A stretch of DNA of 64,000 nucleotides, from the NCBI GenBank assembly GCA_029781135.1, contig JAKOXH010000037.1, positions 1-64,000 of the forward strand, given 5' to 3'. The stretch comes from Planctomycetota bacterium (GTDB lineage: Bacteria > Planctomycetota > Planctomycetia > Pirellulales > Lacipirellulaceae). Every line of letters begins with the position of its first letter. Position 1 is the stretch's first letter. A program made the position numbers and the translations under genes. Under the pieces are notes generated by a model. It ran no database searches, was not told where the DNA came from, and was given only the letters and a program-made list of their open reading frames with translations. Shown piece after piece: positions 26,045 to 35,333 of the stretch.

Positions 26045-26689
26045 CTAATTGTCGAGGCTGGTATCGATGGGAATTGGAGCACTTTGCTCATGAACTTGAC
26101 CATCTTCGGTGATCCAAACCAGCTTCGTGAGGATGAGCGAGCCGACGCGATTTTCGGCGTAATTCACTTGCGATTCCGTGAGCGAAACACCCGGTCGATA
26201 CTGGTTCAAACTCGCTAATGAGGAGTCGACGCGGAGTCGTAGTTCATCGCCGCCGAAGTCGCCCCAGGTGTCGGAATGTCCGTCGCGAACTTGGAACGAA
26301 AGGTGGCCATCCTTCAGATCGAGCCGCTGGCTCCAACGAATGACTTCATCGGATTGATCGAGAACCGTACCTTGGTGGACGGTTTCCGATTCGATGAATT
26401 CGTCACCATTCCATTGTTGGACCTGCACGCCGCCAGCGGCGTATTCGGGAACCGTGGCGTGATTCAGGGTGACGAGGAAGTGAAGGCCGTTGATATCGCC
26501 GGTGGGCGAAATCACCAGGGTGGTTTGCGGTGCGCTGCGGTCGGTGTCGGGCTGCGTGACGTGCAATTCCCACTGTTCTTCCACGGAAACGACCCGCTGC
26601 GACTCAGCCCAACCAGAGCTGGCGATGAGGCTAAAACCGATGAGGGTGAAAAATGTTGCAACCGGCCAATGCGTTAAGAGGCGTCTCAT
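26045..26689 (-). CDS. exported protein, unknown
   Basis: A 214-residue protein with a signal peptide MRRLLTHWPVATFFTLIGFS ending near SSGWA. The mature part is beta-rich (WELHVTQPDTDRSAPQTTLV, VQVQQWNGDEFIES, HLSFQVRDGHSDTWGDFGGD) and could be a surface or periplasmic domain. No family recognised. It precedes the Tad-like genes on the same strand and may belong to that set. Confidence 0.65.
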   Translation of the reverse strand: MRRLLTHWPVATFFTLIGFSLIASSGWAESQRVVSVEEQWELHVTQPDTDRSAPQTTLVISPTGDINGLHFLVTLNHATVPEYAAGGVQVQQWNGDEFIESETVHQGTVLDQSDEVIRWSQRLDLKDGHLSFQVRDGHSDTWGDFGGDELRLRVDSSLASLNQYRPGVSLTESQVNYAENRVGSLILTKLVWITEDGQVHEQSAPIPIDTSLDN

Positions 26690-27069
26690 CTTCGAATCTC
26701 CCAGCGGTGAAGCAATGTAGTCCGGCTCTGCGCAGCGTTAGCGCAGGGCCGTCCGAGGCCAGAACGAGCAGTGTTTCGGAAAACGGCCATAGAGCCCGGG
26801 AGGCTCGGATTCTAGGCAGGAACTTGGAAAAGCAGGATGTCGGAAAAGCGGGCAAGCAGGTTATCTGCATCGCTCCGTTGGCGGTGCAAAAGACACGTTG
26901 CTCCAATAAGAAATCTATGTCGCGCTTCCGGGCGAAGTCGCAAAGAAGTTAAGTGGTTTCCCACGAAATTCGCCGGGGGCCGAGGGGAAGCGCCGTCAAA
27001 ACTGATCCAATCGACATGATCTCATCAGTAAGGCCGACAACATGTCTCGTTTTTTGGCGCAAGAGAGAC
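26690..27069. other. 380-bp intergenic region, nothing seen
   Basis: No convincing gene or terminator. Plus-strand open frames at 26653-27019 have no motif and composition like shadows. Confidence 0.45.
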
Positions 27070-28620
27070 CTAGAATTCGGCGCCGAGTTGCAGACCGGGG
27101 CCGAGGAGGCTGATCGACTCGATGTTGGCTTGCTGAGCCAGGGCATCGCTGCGCCAGTTTTGAATTTCGAAGACGGCGCGGGCGTGTACGGTGGCGGGGC
27201 CGAGTTTTCGAGCGATTTCAGCGCCGGCGTACAACTCGGTGACAAGCACATTGTCGTCGGCGACGTGATGATTGATAAATACGCTATTATCGTCGCCGCC
27301 CCAATCGCCGGCGAGAAGTGAAAGGCGGCCGCCATAGACGAGGCCACCGTAGCCGCCCGGATCGGTGAAGCATTTTGTCAGGCCGTCGGCGGCCATGGTG
27401 AGGCCCACCGGATGGGTGGCCGACTGGTCATTTTCGACATCGGAGAGGCGGAAATTGGCCCAGCGGATGCCGGCGGACAAGTCGACTTGGGAGCGGCGTC
27501 CGGCGAAGCGGTGAGTCGCTTCGAGGTCGAGCACGTCGAGTTCGAGGCGGATATCGCCGCCGCTGAGCGAATTCGTGTCACGTCCATAGGTCCAATACCG
27601 CGCGCGGAAACCAAGGTCTCCGAGGTTATCCACGCCGAGCGTGAACCGGGGTGAAAGTTCGTACGTTTCCGAGAGCTTGCCGACGACATCATCGGTGAAT
27701 CGGGTGCGGAAGAAGAGTAAGTCGGCAGCGCCGTAGAGGCGCGGTTGTGAATCGGCAGCCGTGGCGCACGTGCCGCAGCCGTCGCATGGGCCGCCCTCGT
27801 GATAACTGCCGCATTGGGGGCAGGGGCCGACCATTGGGCCGGCGTAAGGCTGCAGCATGCCGGGCGGGCACATGTTGGGGTCACAGCATTGAGGGCCGCA
27901 ACTTTCGGGCCCGCACATTTGGCCGGGCATCATTTGGCCAGGATAGCCACCGATCATTTCCAGCCGCTGTGGACTGCCGCCGGCCATGGGCCGGTCCTCT
28001 GGCAGGAGCTGTACGGTCGAGTCATCGTTGTCGATATATTGGGCTTGCTGGACGCTGTATTGACTGACTGGCCGCAGGGGGAGCATTCCTGGATAGGGCG
28101 TCTCGCCGCGGTAGCCATAGCTTCCGCCGGGGCCGTAGTTGCCAACCGGTGCGTTGGCCGCCAGGGGTCGCAACGGTTGGCGTGGCAAGTCCAATTGTGA
28201 GGCGAGCAGCGTGGTTCCGGTATCGTTTTGAACGCCAACGATCTGGCCGACGTAGGCCGCGAGATCAATCCCGGGCACCGGTTCGACATAGCGTTGTACG
28301 GTACCGGTTTGATCGGTCAGGGCAAAAGGCGGGGCACCCGCCGTTTGATCGGGATTCACGATCAATCGAGCGAGCACTGCGCGGTGGGGAACGGTTTCGG
28401 AAGCTGTTGAAGTCTGGCGTTTGGAAACACGTTGCGGTGGCTCGGGATCCTCGGTATCGGGATCGGTACGGACCATGCTCGCATCGTGCTTGGGGACTGG
28501 CTTTTTGGGGGTTCGCCATTCGGTGGATTCCGCGCGCAGCGAGCCGGCCCAACCGATTGATAGAACCGACGCCAAAAGGGCCGAAAGGCGTCGCATCTGC
28601 AAAACACGATCGTTCGACAT
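27070..28620 (-). CDS. outer-membrane beta-barrel protein with Cys-rich linker
   Basis: 516 residues. A signal peptide at 1-30 (RRLSALLASVLSIGWAGSLR) is followed by a linker, then a Cys-rich Pro/Gly segment at about 234-293 (CGPESCGPQCCDPNMCPPGM, then CPQCGSYHEGGPCDGCGTC) with about twelve Cys. Residues about 295-516 alternate polar and hydrophobic and end in the aromatic LQLGAEF, typical of outer-membrane beta-barrels. This matches a planctomycete barrel type; the Cys cluster is probably disulphide bonded or binds metal, and that is inference. Confidence 0.8.
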   Translation of the reverse strand: MSNDRVLQMRRLSALLASVLSIGWAGSLRAESTEWRTPKKPVPKHDASMVRTDPDTEDPEPPQRVSKRQTSTASETVPHRAVLARLIVNPDQTAGAPPFALTDQTGTVQRYVEPVPGIDLAAYVGQIVGVQNDTGTTLLASQLDLPRQPLRPLAANAPVGNYGPGGSYGYRGETPYPGMLPLRPVSQYSVQQAQYIDNDDSTVQLLPEDRPMAGGSPQRLEMIGGYPGQMMPGQMCGPESCGPQCCDPNMCPPGMLQPYAGPMVGPCPQCGSYHEGGPCDGCGTCATAADSQPRLYGAADLLFFRTRFTDDVVGKLSETYELSPRFTLGVDNLGDLGFRARYWTYGRDTNSLSGGDIRLELDVLDLEATHRFAGRRSQVDLSAGIRWANFRLSDVENDQSATHPVGLTMAADGLTKCFTDPGGYGGLVYGGRLSLLAGDWGGDDNSVFINHHVADDNVLVTELYAGAEIARKLGPATVHARAVFEIQNWRSDALAQQANIESISLLGPGLQLGAEF

Positions 28621-28819
28621 GGTACGTTCCCGTCGATCGGAGGCGGGTCACACGAGCGGCGGAAACCTGCCACTCCGGGTGTCGTTTCGCTAAGTCGAAA
28701 CGACGAATGAACCCGCACTTCAATATGGAAAAGCTTGCCAAGCAGAAAAGACGCAGGCTTTTAGCAAATGTGGCCCGCGGAACGCAAGGCGTGTCGTCGA
28801 AACGATGCGAGCAGTGCTA

Positions 28820-29407
28820 CTACTGCTTCACGGTTCGCTTGGCTCTCATGGGACGGGCAGCGGGGAAATAATGCCCGGTGTAGCTAAACACGGTTTGATG
28901 ACCGGTCGGGTATTCGTCTTTTGAACCTTGCGGATTGTAATCGGCCTGCGCGGCGATCTTTTGTACGCGGCGGGAATTCTCGAGTGCTTGCTGCTGCATC
29001 TGCTGATTCAACCGCTGTTGCTGCAATTGCGGCTGAACCAACGTGCTGTAATTGAAGTCGTTGTTGCCGTTCAAATCAACACGGAACAAATTGAGGTACG
29101 GGCTGACGGTGGGCTGGGGCGTATATGCTGAAAACGGCTTGCTTTGCGGTACGTCGGCGGCGCCGACACTAGCGGCCGGACGGCTGCTGGGCATCGAACT
29201 ATTCGTGGTATACATATTCCGCAGCATGTTCAACGACTGCGTGTTGAGCGATGTATTATTCTGCAGCGCGGGGATATACGCATTGTCGATGGTAGGAGCT
29301 TTCCGGGCGGTCGTTTGATAGTTGCTCGCTTGTGACCATGCCGTGCTGCCGATGAAAAGTGAACTATACGCGATGAGCAATAATTGGCACTTCGTTAGCC
29401 GGGTCAT
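28820..29407 (-). CDS. exported protein, unknown
   Basis: The preferred start is ATG 29407 after GGGGATTTAGCT (MTRLTKCQLLLIAYSSLFIG); the open frame extends to 29503. A signal peptide ends near TAWSQA. The mature protein is Gln/Asn-rich with a coiled stretch (QPQLQQQRLNQQMQQQALEN) and a C-terminal TVFSYTGHYFPAARPMRAKR. No family recognised. Confidence 0.6.
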   Translation of the reverse strand: MTRLTKCQLLLIAYSSLFIGSTAWSQASNYQTTARKAPTIDNAYIPALQNNTSLNTQSLNMLRNMYTTNSSMPSSRPAASVGAADVPQSKPFSAYTPQPTVSPYLNLFRVDLNGNNDFNYSTLVQPQLQQQRLNQQMQQQALENSRRVQKIAAQADYNPQGSKDEYPTGHQTVFSYTGHYFPAARPMRAKRTVKQ

Positions 29408-29697
29408 AGCTAAATCCCCGAAAGGTGACGCCGTGGGAGAGCGTCCAAGATCGCCCACTATCACGAATTGATCGGTACAAATCATTATAATATTGCGGTC
29501 CAAGCCGACAAGAAAACGCGAATTTGCGATTCGGAATAGCCAGCCTTGGCAGGGCTTATCGAATCGAATCAGGCGTCGATTGCGAACGCGGTTACATTGG
29601 AATCGTATATTACTATTGTAGGGGGTGGGGGGTATGCGGCGGCGTGTCGCAGAGCCGGTGTTGTGGATCTTCCTGTGTTTTTGCCGGAGTTTGGATG

Positions 29698-30639
29698 ATG
29701 GCGATTACCGCGACGAGTTCGACACTTGATTACGTCGTGAACGGCCTGATGCGGCGGTATCGAGAGCGCGTCCCCGACGTGGATCGGGTCATTCGCTGCA
29801 TGATTGCCGAAGGGATCATCGGGCGGGCGGAGGATATCGAGAACGATCACATTGCCTTCCGCACGTTGGGCGTGCCGCCGTTGGGCATCCGGTCGTTGGA
29901 GAAGATATTTCTACACCTCGGCTACACGCGGCGGGACCGGTACTCGTTCAAGGCGAAGAAGCTCGACGCGAATTGGTACGCGCCGCCGGCGGCGCCGTAT
30001 CCGCGGATTTTCATTAGTGAGTTGCGCGTTGGTGATCTTAGCCGAGAGGCCCAACGCGTTATTCGATCATATACGGATGAAGTGGCGAGCGACCCCGTCG
30101 ATGCGTTGGACCTGAATGATGGAGCGGGGGTGGACGCCTTCCTGCATACGCCGTTGTGGCGTGCGCCAACATGGGCGGACTACGAACGACTGCAGTCGGA
30201 AAGCGAGTATGCGGCGTGGGTGATTTACAATCGGTACTATCTCAATCACTTTACGGTGAGCGTCCACAACCTGCCGGCCGGTTACGATACCGTGGAAGCG
30301 TATAACAAGTTTCTCAAACGCAATGGTTTTCGCCTGAACGACTCTGGCGGTGAGATCAAAGTGAGCGGCGATGGGCTGTTGCTGCAGAGTTCGACCGTGG
30401 CCGAGATGGTCGAAGCGGAATTTCAGGCCGGTCGGGGAAAGACGGAAGTGCATCGCATTTCCGGTTCGTATGTTGAATTCGCCGAACGACGGCCGCTGCC
30501 ACAGTTCGCCCAGTTGCCGCGTAATGAGCTGCGGCGCGAGCATCGGCGCGATGGGTTCGAGACCGCCAACGCCGATAAGATTTTCGAGAGTACGTATCGG
30601 GCGCAGACGGAAGGGGCGAACAACCAGCGGCAGACGTGA
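29698..30639 (+). CDS. DUF1338 protein, 2-oxoadipate dioxygenase/decarboxylase-like (HglS/YdcJ)
   Basis: The preferred start is the second ATG (29698), 8 bases after GGAG; ATG 29695 is also possible. The DUF1338 metal-binding pattern is visible: His in ENDHIAFRTLGV, His in YYLNHFTVSVHNL and Glu in GSYVEFAERRPLP, the positions known as Fe(II) ligands in HglS of Pseudomonas putida. That enzyme converts 2-oxoadipate to D-2-hydroxyglutarate in lysine catabolism. The genomic context gives no lysine pathway genes, so the substrate is uncertain. Confidence 0.85.
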   Translation: MAITATSSTLDYVVNGLMRRYRERVPDVDRVIRCMIAEGIIGRAEDIENDHIAFRTLGVPPLGIRSLEKIFLHLGYTRRDRYSFKAKKLDANWYAPPAAPYPRIFISELRVGDLSREAQRVIRSYTDEVASDPVDALDLNDGAGVDAFLHTPLWRAPTWADYERLQSESEYAAWVIYNRYYLNHFTVSVHNLPAGYDTVEAYNKFLKRNGFRLNDSGGEIKVSGDGLLLQSSTVAEMVEAEFQAGRGKTEVHRISGSYVEFAERRPLPQFAQLPRNELRREHRRDGFETANADKIFESTYRAQTEGANNQRQT

Positions 30640-30766
30640 AATTGGTGGGATATGCGAGTCTGCGATCGGCCCACCGCTCTGTTTTCTGGGCATCGCGAGT
30701 CGGCTCAATTGCTATTACAATTGGGGCAAGGCGAGTTGCGGCAACCTACGTATCGATAAGTGCAAG

Positions 30767-32116
30767 ATGTGTAACCCAAAGCGTTGCGACGCCGCCCGAA
30801 TCTCGGCCCACTGCTACCGATTTGTGGTTAGTTGTTTGCTGCTTTGGCCGTTCGCCGGGTGTGAGACACGAGCGCCGGCGACAGCAGACACTCAGGCGAA
30901 GGAGGAGCCGAGCGCTGCCGCCGTGGTCGTGAAAGTGCGGGCAGCGGAAGTGCGACCGATTGCGGCACGAATTTCAGCGTTGGGCCGGTGTGAGGCACTG
31001 CCCTCAAAGCAGGCCGTGATCGCACCGATCATGGAGGGACAAGTTGTGGCGCTGCTGGCAAAACCGGGCGATTCGGTTCGAGCTGGCCAACCAATTGTGC
31101 AATTGGACACGACACTTGCCCAGGCGGACGTGATGGAAAAGCAAGCTGCGTGCGACAACGCTGTAGCCGCTTTAGCCGCGCTAAAATCGTTACCCCGGGC
31201 GGAGGAGCGACGCTCCGCCGAGCTGGCGCTGGAAAGCGCGAAGATCTCGTGGGAGAAGGCGCAGGCCGTTGTCGATCGGTTGCGGCCATTGCGCGAGCGC
31301 AACGAGATTCCACAGTCGCAACTGTTTGAGGCAGAAGAAGCCGCAAAAGAGGCACGATTGCAGCAGCAAACCGCGGAAGCCCAACTTAAACTTCTCACAC
31401 TGGGACCGCGCCCGGAAGTCGTTGCCGAGGCGGAATCCAAGATTCATCTGGCAAGAGAAGCTTTGAAGACGGCGCAGTCGCGACTAGCGCTGCTGACGTT
31501 GCGAGCGCCGATTGAAGGCGTATTGAGCAGCCTCACTTGTCGCCCCGGTCAAACATGTGCGGTGGGCACGAGCATTGGGGAAGTGATTGACAATCGTGAA
31601 GTGCTGGCGGTCGTATGGTTGCCGGTGGGGCGCGGCCAGCTGATCCAAATCGGTTGCCCAGCTCGCATCTTTTCGGCATCGCAAATCGCAAAAGGCGGTC
31701 ATACGACGGAAGCAACAATGGAACTGGCCGGCAAGGTGACTTACATCGGTCAAAACGCCGATCCACAAACCGGCAATGTCGCGAGCCACATCGTCGTCGA
31801 CAACAAAGCGAGCCGGCTAACCGTGGGGCAAACGATTTCCGCGGAAATATTGATCGAGGAACCGCTGTCGAAACTATGCGTGCCTGAGGAAGCCGTACAC
31901 GACGAGGGCGAAGGCGCCGCCATCACCGTCATCCGCGACGGAAAGACGGTTGTTCTCCACCCGAAATTTGGGGTAAGCGATGGAGCGTGGATCGCCGTCG
32001 GCGGCACGGACCTAAAAGCTGGCGAATTCGTAGCCGTTTCAGGAGCGTACAATCTGCCGGAGGGTACGGCGGTTGAGTTGGACAACGCGGCCGAGACGCC
32101 AGACGCAACGAAGTAA
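30767..32116 (+). CDS. RND efflux periplasmic adaptor lipoprotein
   Basis: The start is ATG 30767 (MCNPKRCDAARISAHCYRFV), which gives a lipoprotein signal ending LLLWPFAGC. The mature part is a membrane-fusion protein: a barrel/lipoyl region (VIAPIMEGQVVALLAKPGDS then VRAGQPIVQLD), a coiled-coil hairpin (VMEKQAACDNAVAALAALKS, LQQQTAEAQLKLLTLG) and LLTLRAPIEGVLSSLTCRPG. It links an inner-membrane RND pump to an outer channel. The pump gene follows 32 bp downstream. Confidence 0.92.
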   Translation: MCNPKRCDAARISAHCYRFVVSCLLLWPFAGCETRAPATADTQAKEEPSAAAVVVKVRAAEVRPIAARISALGRCEALPSKQAVIAPIMEGQVVALLAKPGDSVRAGQPIVQLDTTLAQADVMEKQAACDNAVAALAALKSLPRAEERRSAELALESAKISWEKAQAVVDRLRPLRERNEIPQSQLFEAEEAAKEARLQQQTAEAQLKLLTLGPRPEVVAEAESKIHLAREALKTAQSRLALLTLRAPIEGVLSSLTCRPGQTCAVGTSIGEVIDNREVLAVVWLPVGRGQLIQIGCPARIFSASQIAKGGHTTEATMELAGKVTYIGQNADPQTGNVASHIVVDNKASRLTVGQTISAEILIEEPLSKLCVPEEAVHDEGEGAAITVIRDGKTVVLHPKFGVSDGAWIAVGGTDLKAGEFVAVSGAYNLPEGTAVELDNAAETPDATK

Positions 32117-32148
32117 CGTTTGGACATGGGACTCCAGAATATCGACCC

Positions 32149-35100
32149 GTGAGTTCGCGCGACCCGGCCATTACCGATGTCCCTCAACGGGCGACAGGAA
32201 TCAATCTAGTCGCCTTGGCGCGGCCATATTTTGGATTGATTGCGCTCGTCACGGCATTACTGGTTATTGTCGGTATCGTATCGTTGCGGCGGATGCCCAG
32301 CGGAATTTATCCAGAGGTCGCGTTTCCGCGAATTGTCATCATTGCCCAGACGCCCGGCTTGGCGGTGAAGGACGTGGAAGTAACTGTTACGCGCCCGATC
32401 GAGGAAGCCGTGAGTGTCGTGCTGGGAGTTACGCGAGTCCGCTCGAAGACGGTGCGCGGTGCGGCGGAACTATCGATCGATTTCGCGCCATCAACTGAAA
32501 TGGTGCAGGCCCTCAACGATGTCCGCGCTAAATTGGCCGAAGTCGGCGCCCAACTGCCGGCCGATACGAGTATCGTTGCCGAGCGCCAAACGCCGTCGGT
32601 TTTTCCAATCATATCATTTGTGGTGACCGGTGGGCGCGACCCAGCGGAATTGTACGACTACGCCTACTACGATTTGCGGCCCCAGATCAGTCGGCTGGCC
32701 GATGTTTCGTATGTCACGGTTCAAGGTGGGGATGTCCGCGAAATCGAGGTCACGGTCGAGCCACAATCCCTGATTGCGGCTGGACTGTCCATCGCCGACG
32801 TGGCCGATCGTATCAACAAGGAGCATCACCTGAAGGCCGTCGGCCGAATGGACCGCGGGACTTTACAGTACCAGGTACTCGCCAATAGCGTGGCAGCGCA
32901 GCCCGTCGACCTCGAAGCCTTAGTCGTGGCGGAGCGAAACGGCCAGCTCATTCGCCTGAGCGACCTCGGCCAGGTGGCGGTCTCGCACGCCGATCGGACC
33001 GTCGCGGTCCGGGCGAATGGCCAAGACGCCGTTGCAATTACTGTTTTTCGCCGCCTCGGTGGTGATGCGATCCGTGTTTCCAGTCAGCTAAAAACCATGC
33101 TGGCGGATGCCGAGTCAGCGGCTCCTCAGGGCATTCGCATTGTGCCGATTTACGATCAAGCTTCGCTCGTGCGGTCGTCGCTGACGAACGTGCGCGATGC
33201 GATCGTCATCGGGGCGATGTTCAGCGTGCTGATTTTGCTGGCGTTTCTCAAGAGCTGGCGTGCCACGCTGATCGCGTCGATTTCGATCCCCTTGAGCCTG
33301 GTCATTACATTCGCATTCCTGCGCCAGTTGGGCGATACGCTGAACCTGATGTCGTTGGGCGGCCTGGCGGTGGCAATCGGACTCATTATCGACGACACCG
33401 TTGTGGTGATTGAAAACATCGTCCGCCGGCTGGCTCACGGTGATTCCGGCGACCAGGCCGTTAGTTTTGCCAGCCGAGAAATCAGCGGAGCCGTGATTGG
33501 CTCGACCTTAACATCGATCCTCGTATTCGTGCCGCTGGCGTTTGTGCGCGGTGTCATCGGCCAGTTCTTTCAATCGCTGAGTTTGTCGCTGAGCGTGGCC
33601 TTACTGGTTTCGATGTTCGTTAGCCTGACGATCATCCCCGTGTTGGCGGCCCGGTATCTAGCGCGCTGCAAAATGCCGGAGAGTGGACCGATCTATAATC
33701 GCGTGGCGAACGCTTACGAGCGACTGCTCAACGTGGCTTTGCGTTTTCCGCGTATGACGATTGCGATTGCCATTCTGGCCGTGCTGCCGGGCTGGTGGTT
33801 ATTTCATCACGTGGCGACTGGCTTCATGCCCGAGATGGACGAAGGCGCATTCGTGTTGGATTATGAAATGCCGGTGGGAACTTCGCTCGCGACGACGGAT
33901 CGGGTATTGCGCCGCGTCGAAGCCTGTCTACAAAATTGCCCGGAGATTGACGGATATATTCGGCGCACCGGCGCGGAGTTGGGTTTCTTCGCTAGCGAGT
34001 CGTACCGGGGTGATATTTTGGTTAGCCTCCGACCGGCGGCTGGGCGGCGATCGATGGATGCGATTTGCGACGGGCTGCGAGAACAACTTGAGCGACAGGT
34101 TCCCGAACTTACGACGGAGTTTGTTCCGCTTGTACAAGATCAAATCAATGATCTCGCCGGGGTGGATCGACCCATTGAAGTCAAGCTCTTTGGACCAGAC
34201 GTGGTCCAGTTGCGCGACCTGGCCAAACGCGTTGCCGCGCTGGTCGAATCGGTTCCTGGGACGACAGACGTAAACGCCAATGTTCATTTGGGGAATCCAG
34301 ACATTGTCGTTCGACCCAACAGTATCGAAACCGAACGCGTGGGCATATCGGAGCAAGAAATCGAGAATCAACTGAGCACGGCGCTCTATGGTCAGATTGC
34401 CGGCAGCATTCCCGAACGAGATCGCATGACGAAAATTCGCGTTCGCTATCCGGACCGGGTGCGTTACGACCGGCGCGCGCTGAGCGAATTGCCGGTGAGC
34501 CTGGCAGGTGCGCGGCCAGTTGGAGCTAGTGGCCCCGATGCCGGCCGGCAAAATTCCGGCGTCGCCACGACGGTTTCGCCGGGGTTTGTACCGTTATCGC
34601 AGCTGGCGCGAATCGAAGTCGTGCGCAGCCCGAATGAACTCTGGCGGGAAAATCAGCAACCCGTGATAACGGTTACCGCCGACTTGAATGGTCGCGATCT
34701 CGGGAGTGTGAATCGCGACTTGCAACTTCAGCTTGGGCAAATGAAGATGCCGAGCGGCTACCGCTGGGAGTTGGCTGGCAACGCGCGCAGTCAACAAGAG
34801 ACATTCGGCAGTTTGCGCAACGTATTGCTCGTTTCGGCCGCGTTGGTATTTTTATTGTTGGCAATCCAATTCAAGAGTTTGACCCTACCGATTCTCGTTT
34901 TTCTTGCGCAGCCCTTATCGCTCACTTGCGCACTTTTTGCGCTCTGGATTACGGGCACGCCCCTCAATGTTTCGTCGTTCATGGGAGCGATTTTGCTGGT
35001 TGGGCTCGATGTCAAGAACGGCATTATTCTCGTGGAGTACATCGGCCAACTTCGCGCCGCCGGGTTGAGTTTACGAGACGCCCTGGTCCATGCCGGCCGC

Positions 35101-35307
35101 ACGCGCTTTCGTCCCATTTTGATGACCAGCCTGACGGCAATTTTTGCGCTGTTGCCGTTGGCATTTGGGGCCGGACCTGGCGCGCAGATGCAGCAGCCGT
35201 TGGCCATCGCCGTCATCGGCGGACTGCTTGCAAACATGCTCTTCACGCGATTGTTTATCCCGGCGGGCTACGAGCTTTTGGGTCAATATGCGGCCGGCGG
35301 GAAGTGA
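32149..35307 (+). CDS. RND family efflux pump, inner-membrane transporter
   Basis: 1052 residues, twelve helices and two large periplasmic loops. The start is GTG 32149; the first ATG is at residue 51, inside the first periplasmic part. The proton-relay region of helix 4 is present: AIGLIIDDTVVVIENIVRRL with two Asp. IYPEVAFPRIVIIAQTPGLA and GMVEPI-like features agree with the AcrB/HAE1 family. GVDRPIEVKLFGPDVVQLRD is the usual second loop. It works with the adaptor upstream and probably the TolC-type channel convergent with it. The substrate cannot be told. Confidence 0.93.
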   Translation: MSSRDPAITDVPQRATGINLVALARPYFGLIALVTALLVIVGIVSLRRMPSGIYPEVAFPRIVIIAQTPGLAVKDVEVTVTRPIEEAVSVVLGVTRVRSKTVRGAAELSIDFAPSTEMVQALNDVRAKLAEVGAQLPADTSIVAERQTPSVFPIISFVVTGGRDPAELYDYAYYDLRPQISRLADVSYVTVQGGDVREIEVTVEPQSLIAAGLSIADVADRINKEHHLKAVGRMDRGTLQYQVLANSVAAQPVDLEALVVAERNGQLIRLSDLGQVAVSHADRTVAVRANGQDAVAITVFRRLGGDAIRVSSQLKTMLADAESAAPQGIRIVPIYDQASLVRSSLTNVRDAIVIGAMFSVLILLAFLKSWRATLIASISIPLSLVITFAFLRQLGDTLNLMSLGGLAVAIGLIIDDTVVVIENIVRRLAHGDSGDQAVSFASREISGAVIGSTLTSILVFVPLAFVRGVIGQFFQSLSLSLSVALLVSMFVSLTIIPVLAARYLARCKMPESGPIYNRVANAYERLLNVALRFPRMTIAIAILAVLPGWWLFHHVATGFMPEMDEGAFVLDYEMPVGTSLATTDRVLRRVEACLQNCPEIDGYIRRTGAELGFFASESYRGDILVSLRPAAGRRSMDAICDGLREQLERQVPELTTEFVPLVQDQINDLAGVDRPIEVKLFGPDVVQLRDLAKRVAALVESVPGTTDVNANVHLGNPDIVVRPNSIETERVGISEQEIENQLSTALYGQIAGSIPERDRMTKIRVRYPDRVRYDRRALSELPVSLAGARPVGASGPDAGRQNSGVATTVSPGFVPLSQLARIEVVRSPNELWRENQQPVITVTADLNGRDLGSVNRDLQLQLGQMKMPSGYRWELAGNARSQQETFGSLRNVLLVSAALVFLLLAIQFKSLTLPILVFLAQPLSLTCALFALWITGTPLNVSSFMGAILLVGLDVKNGIILVEYIGQLRAAGLSLRDALVHAGRTRFRPILMTSLTAIFALLPLAFGAGPGAQMQQPLAIAVIGGLLANMLFTRLFIPAGYELLGQYAAGGK

Positions 35308-35333
35308 TTTCCGAGCGCGGCCCCGCGCATCGG

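Noticed and set aside
28149-28871. 240-residue plus-strand frame opposite the barrel protein
   Set aside because: Arg-rich antisense shadow; the minus-strand gene has a signal peptide and a barrel.
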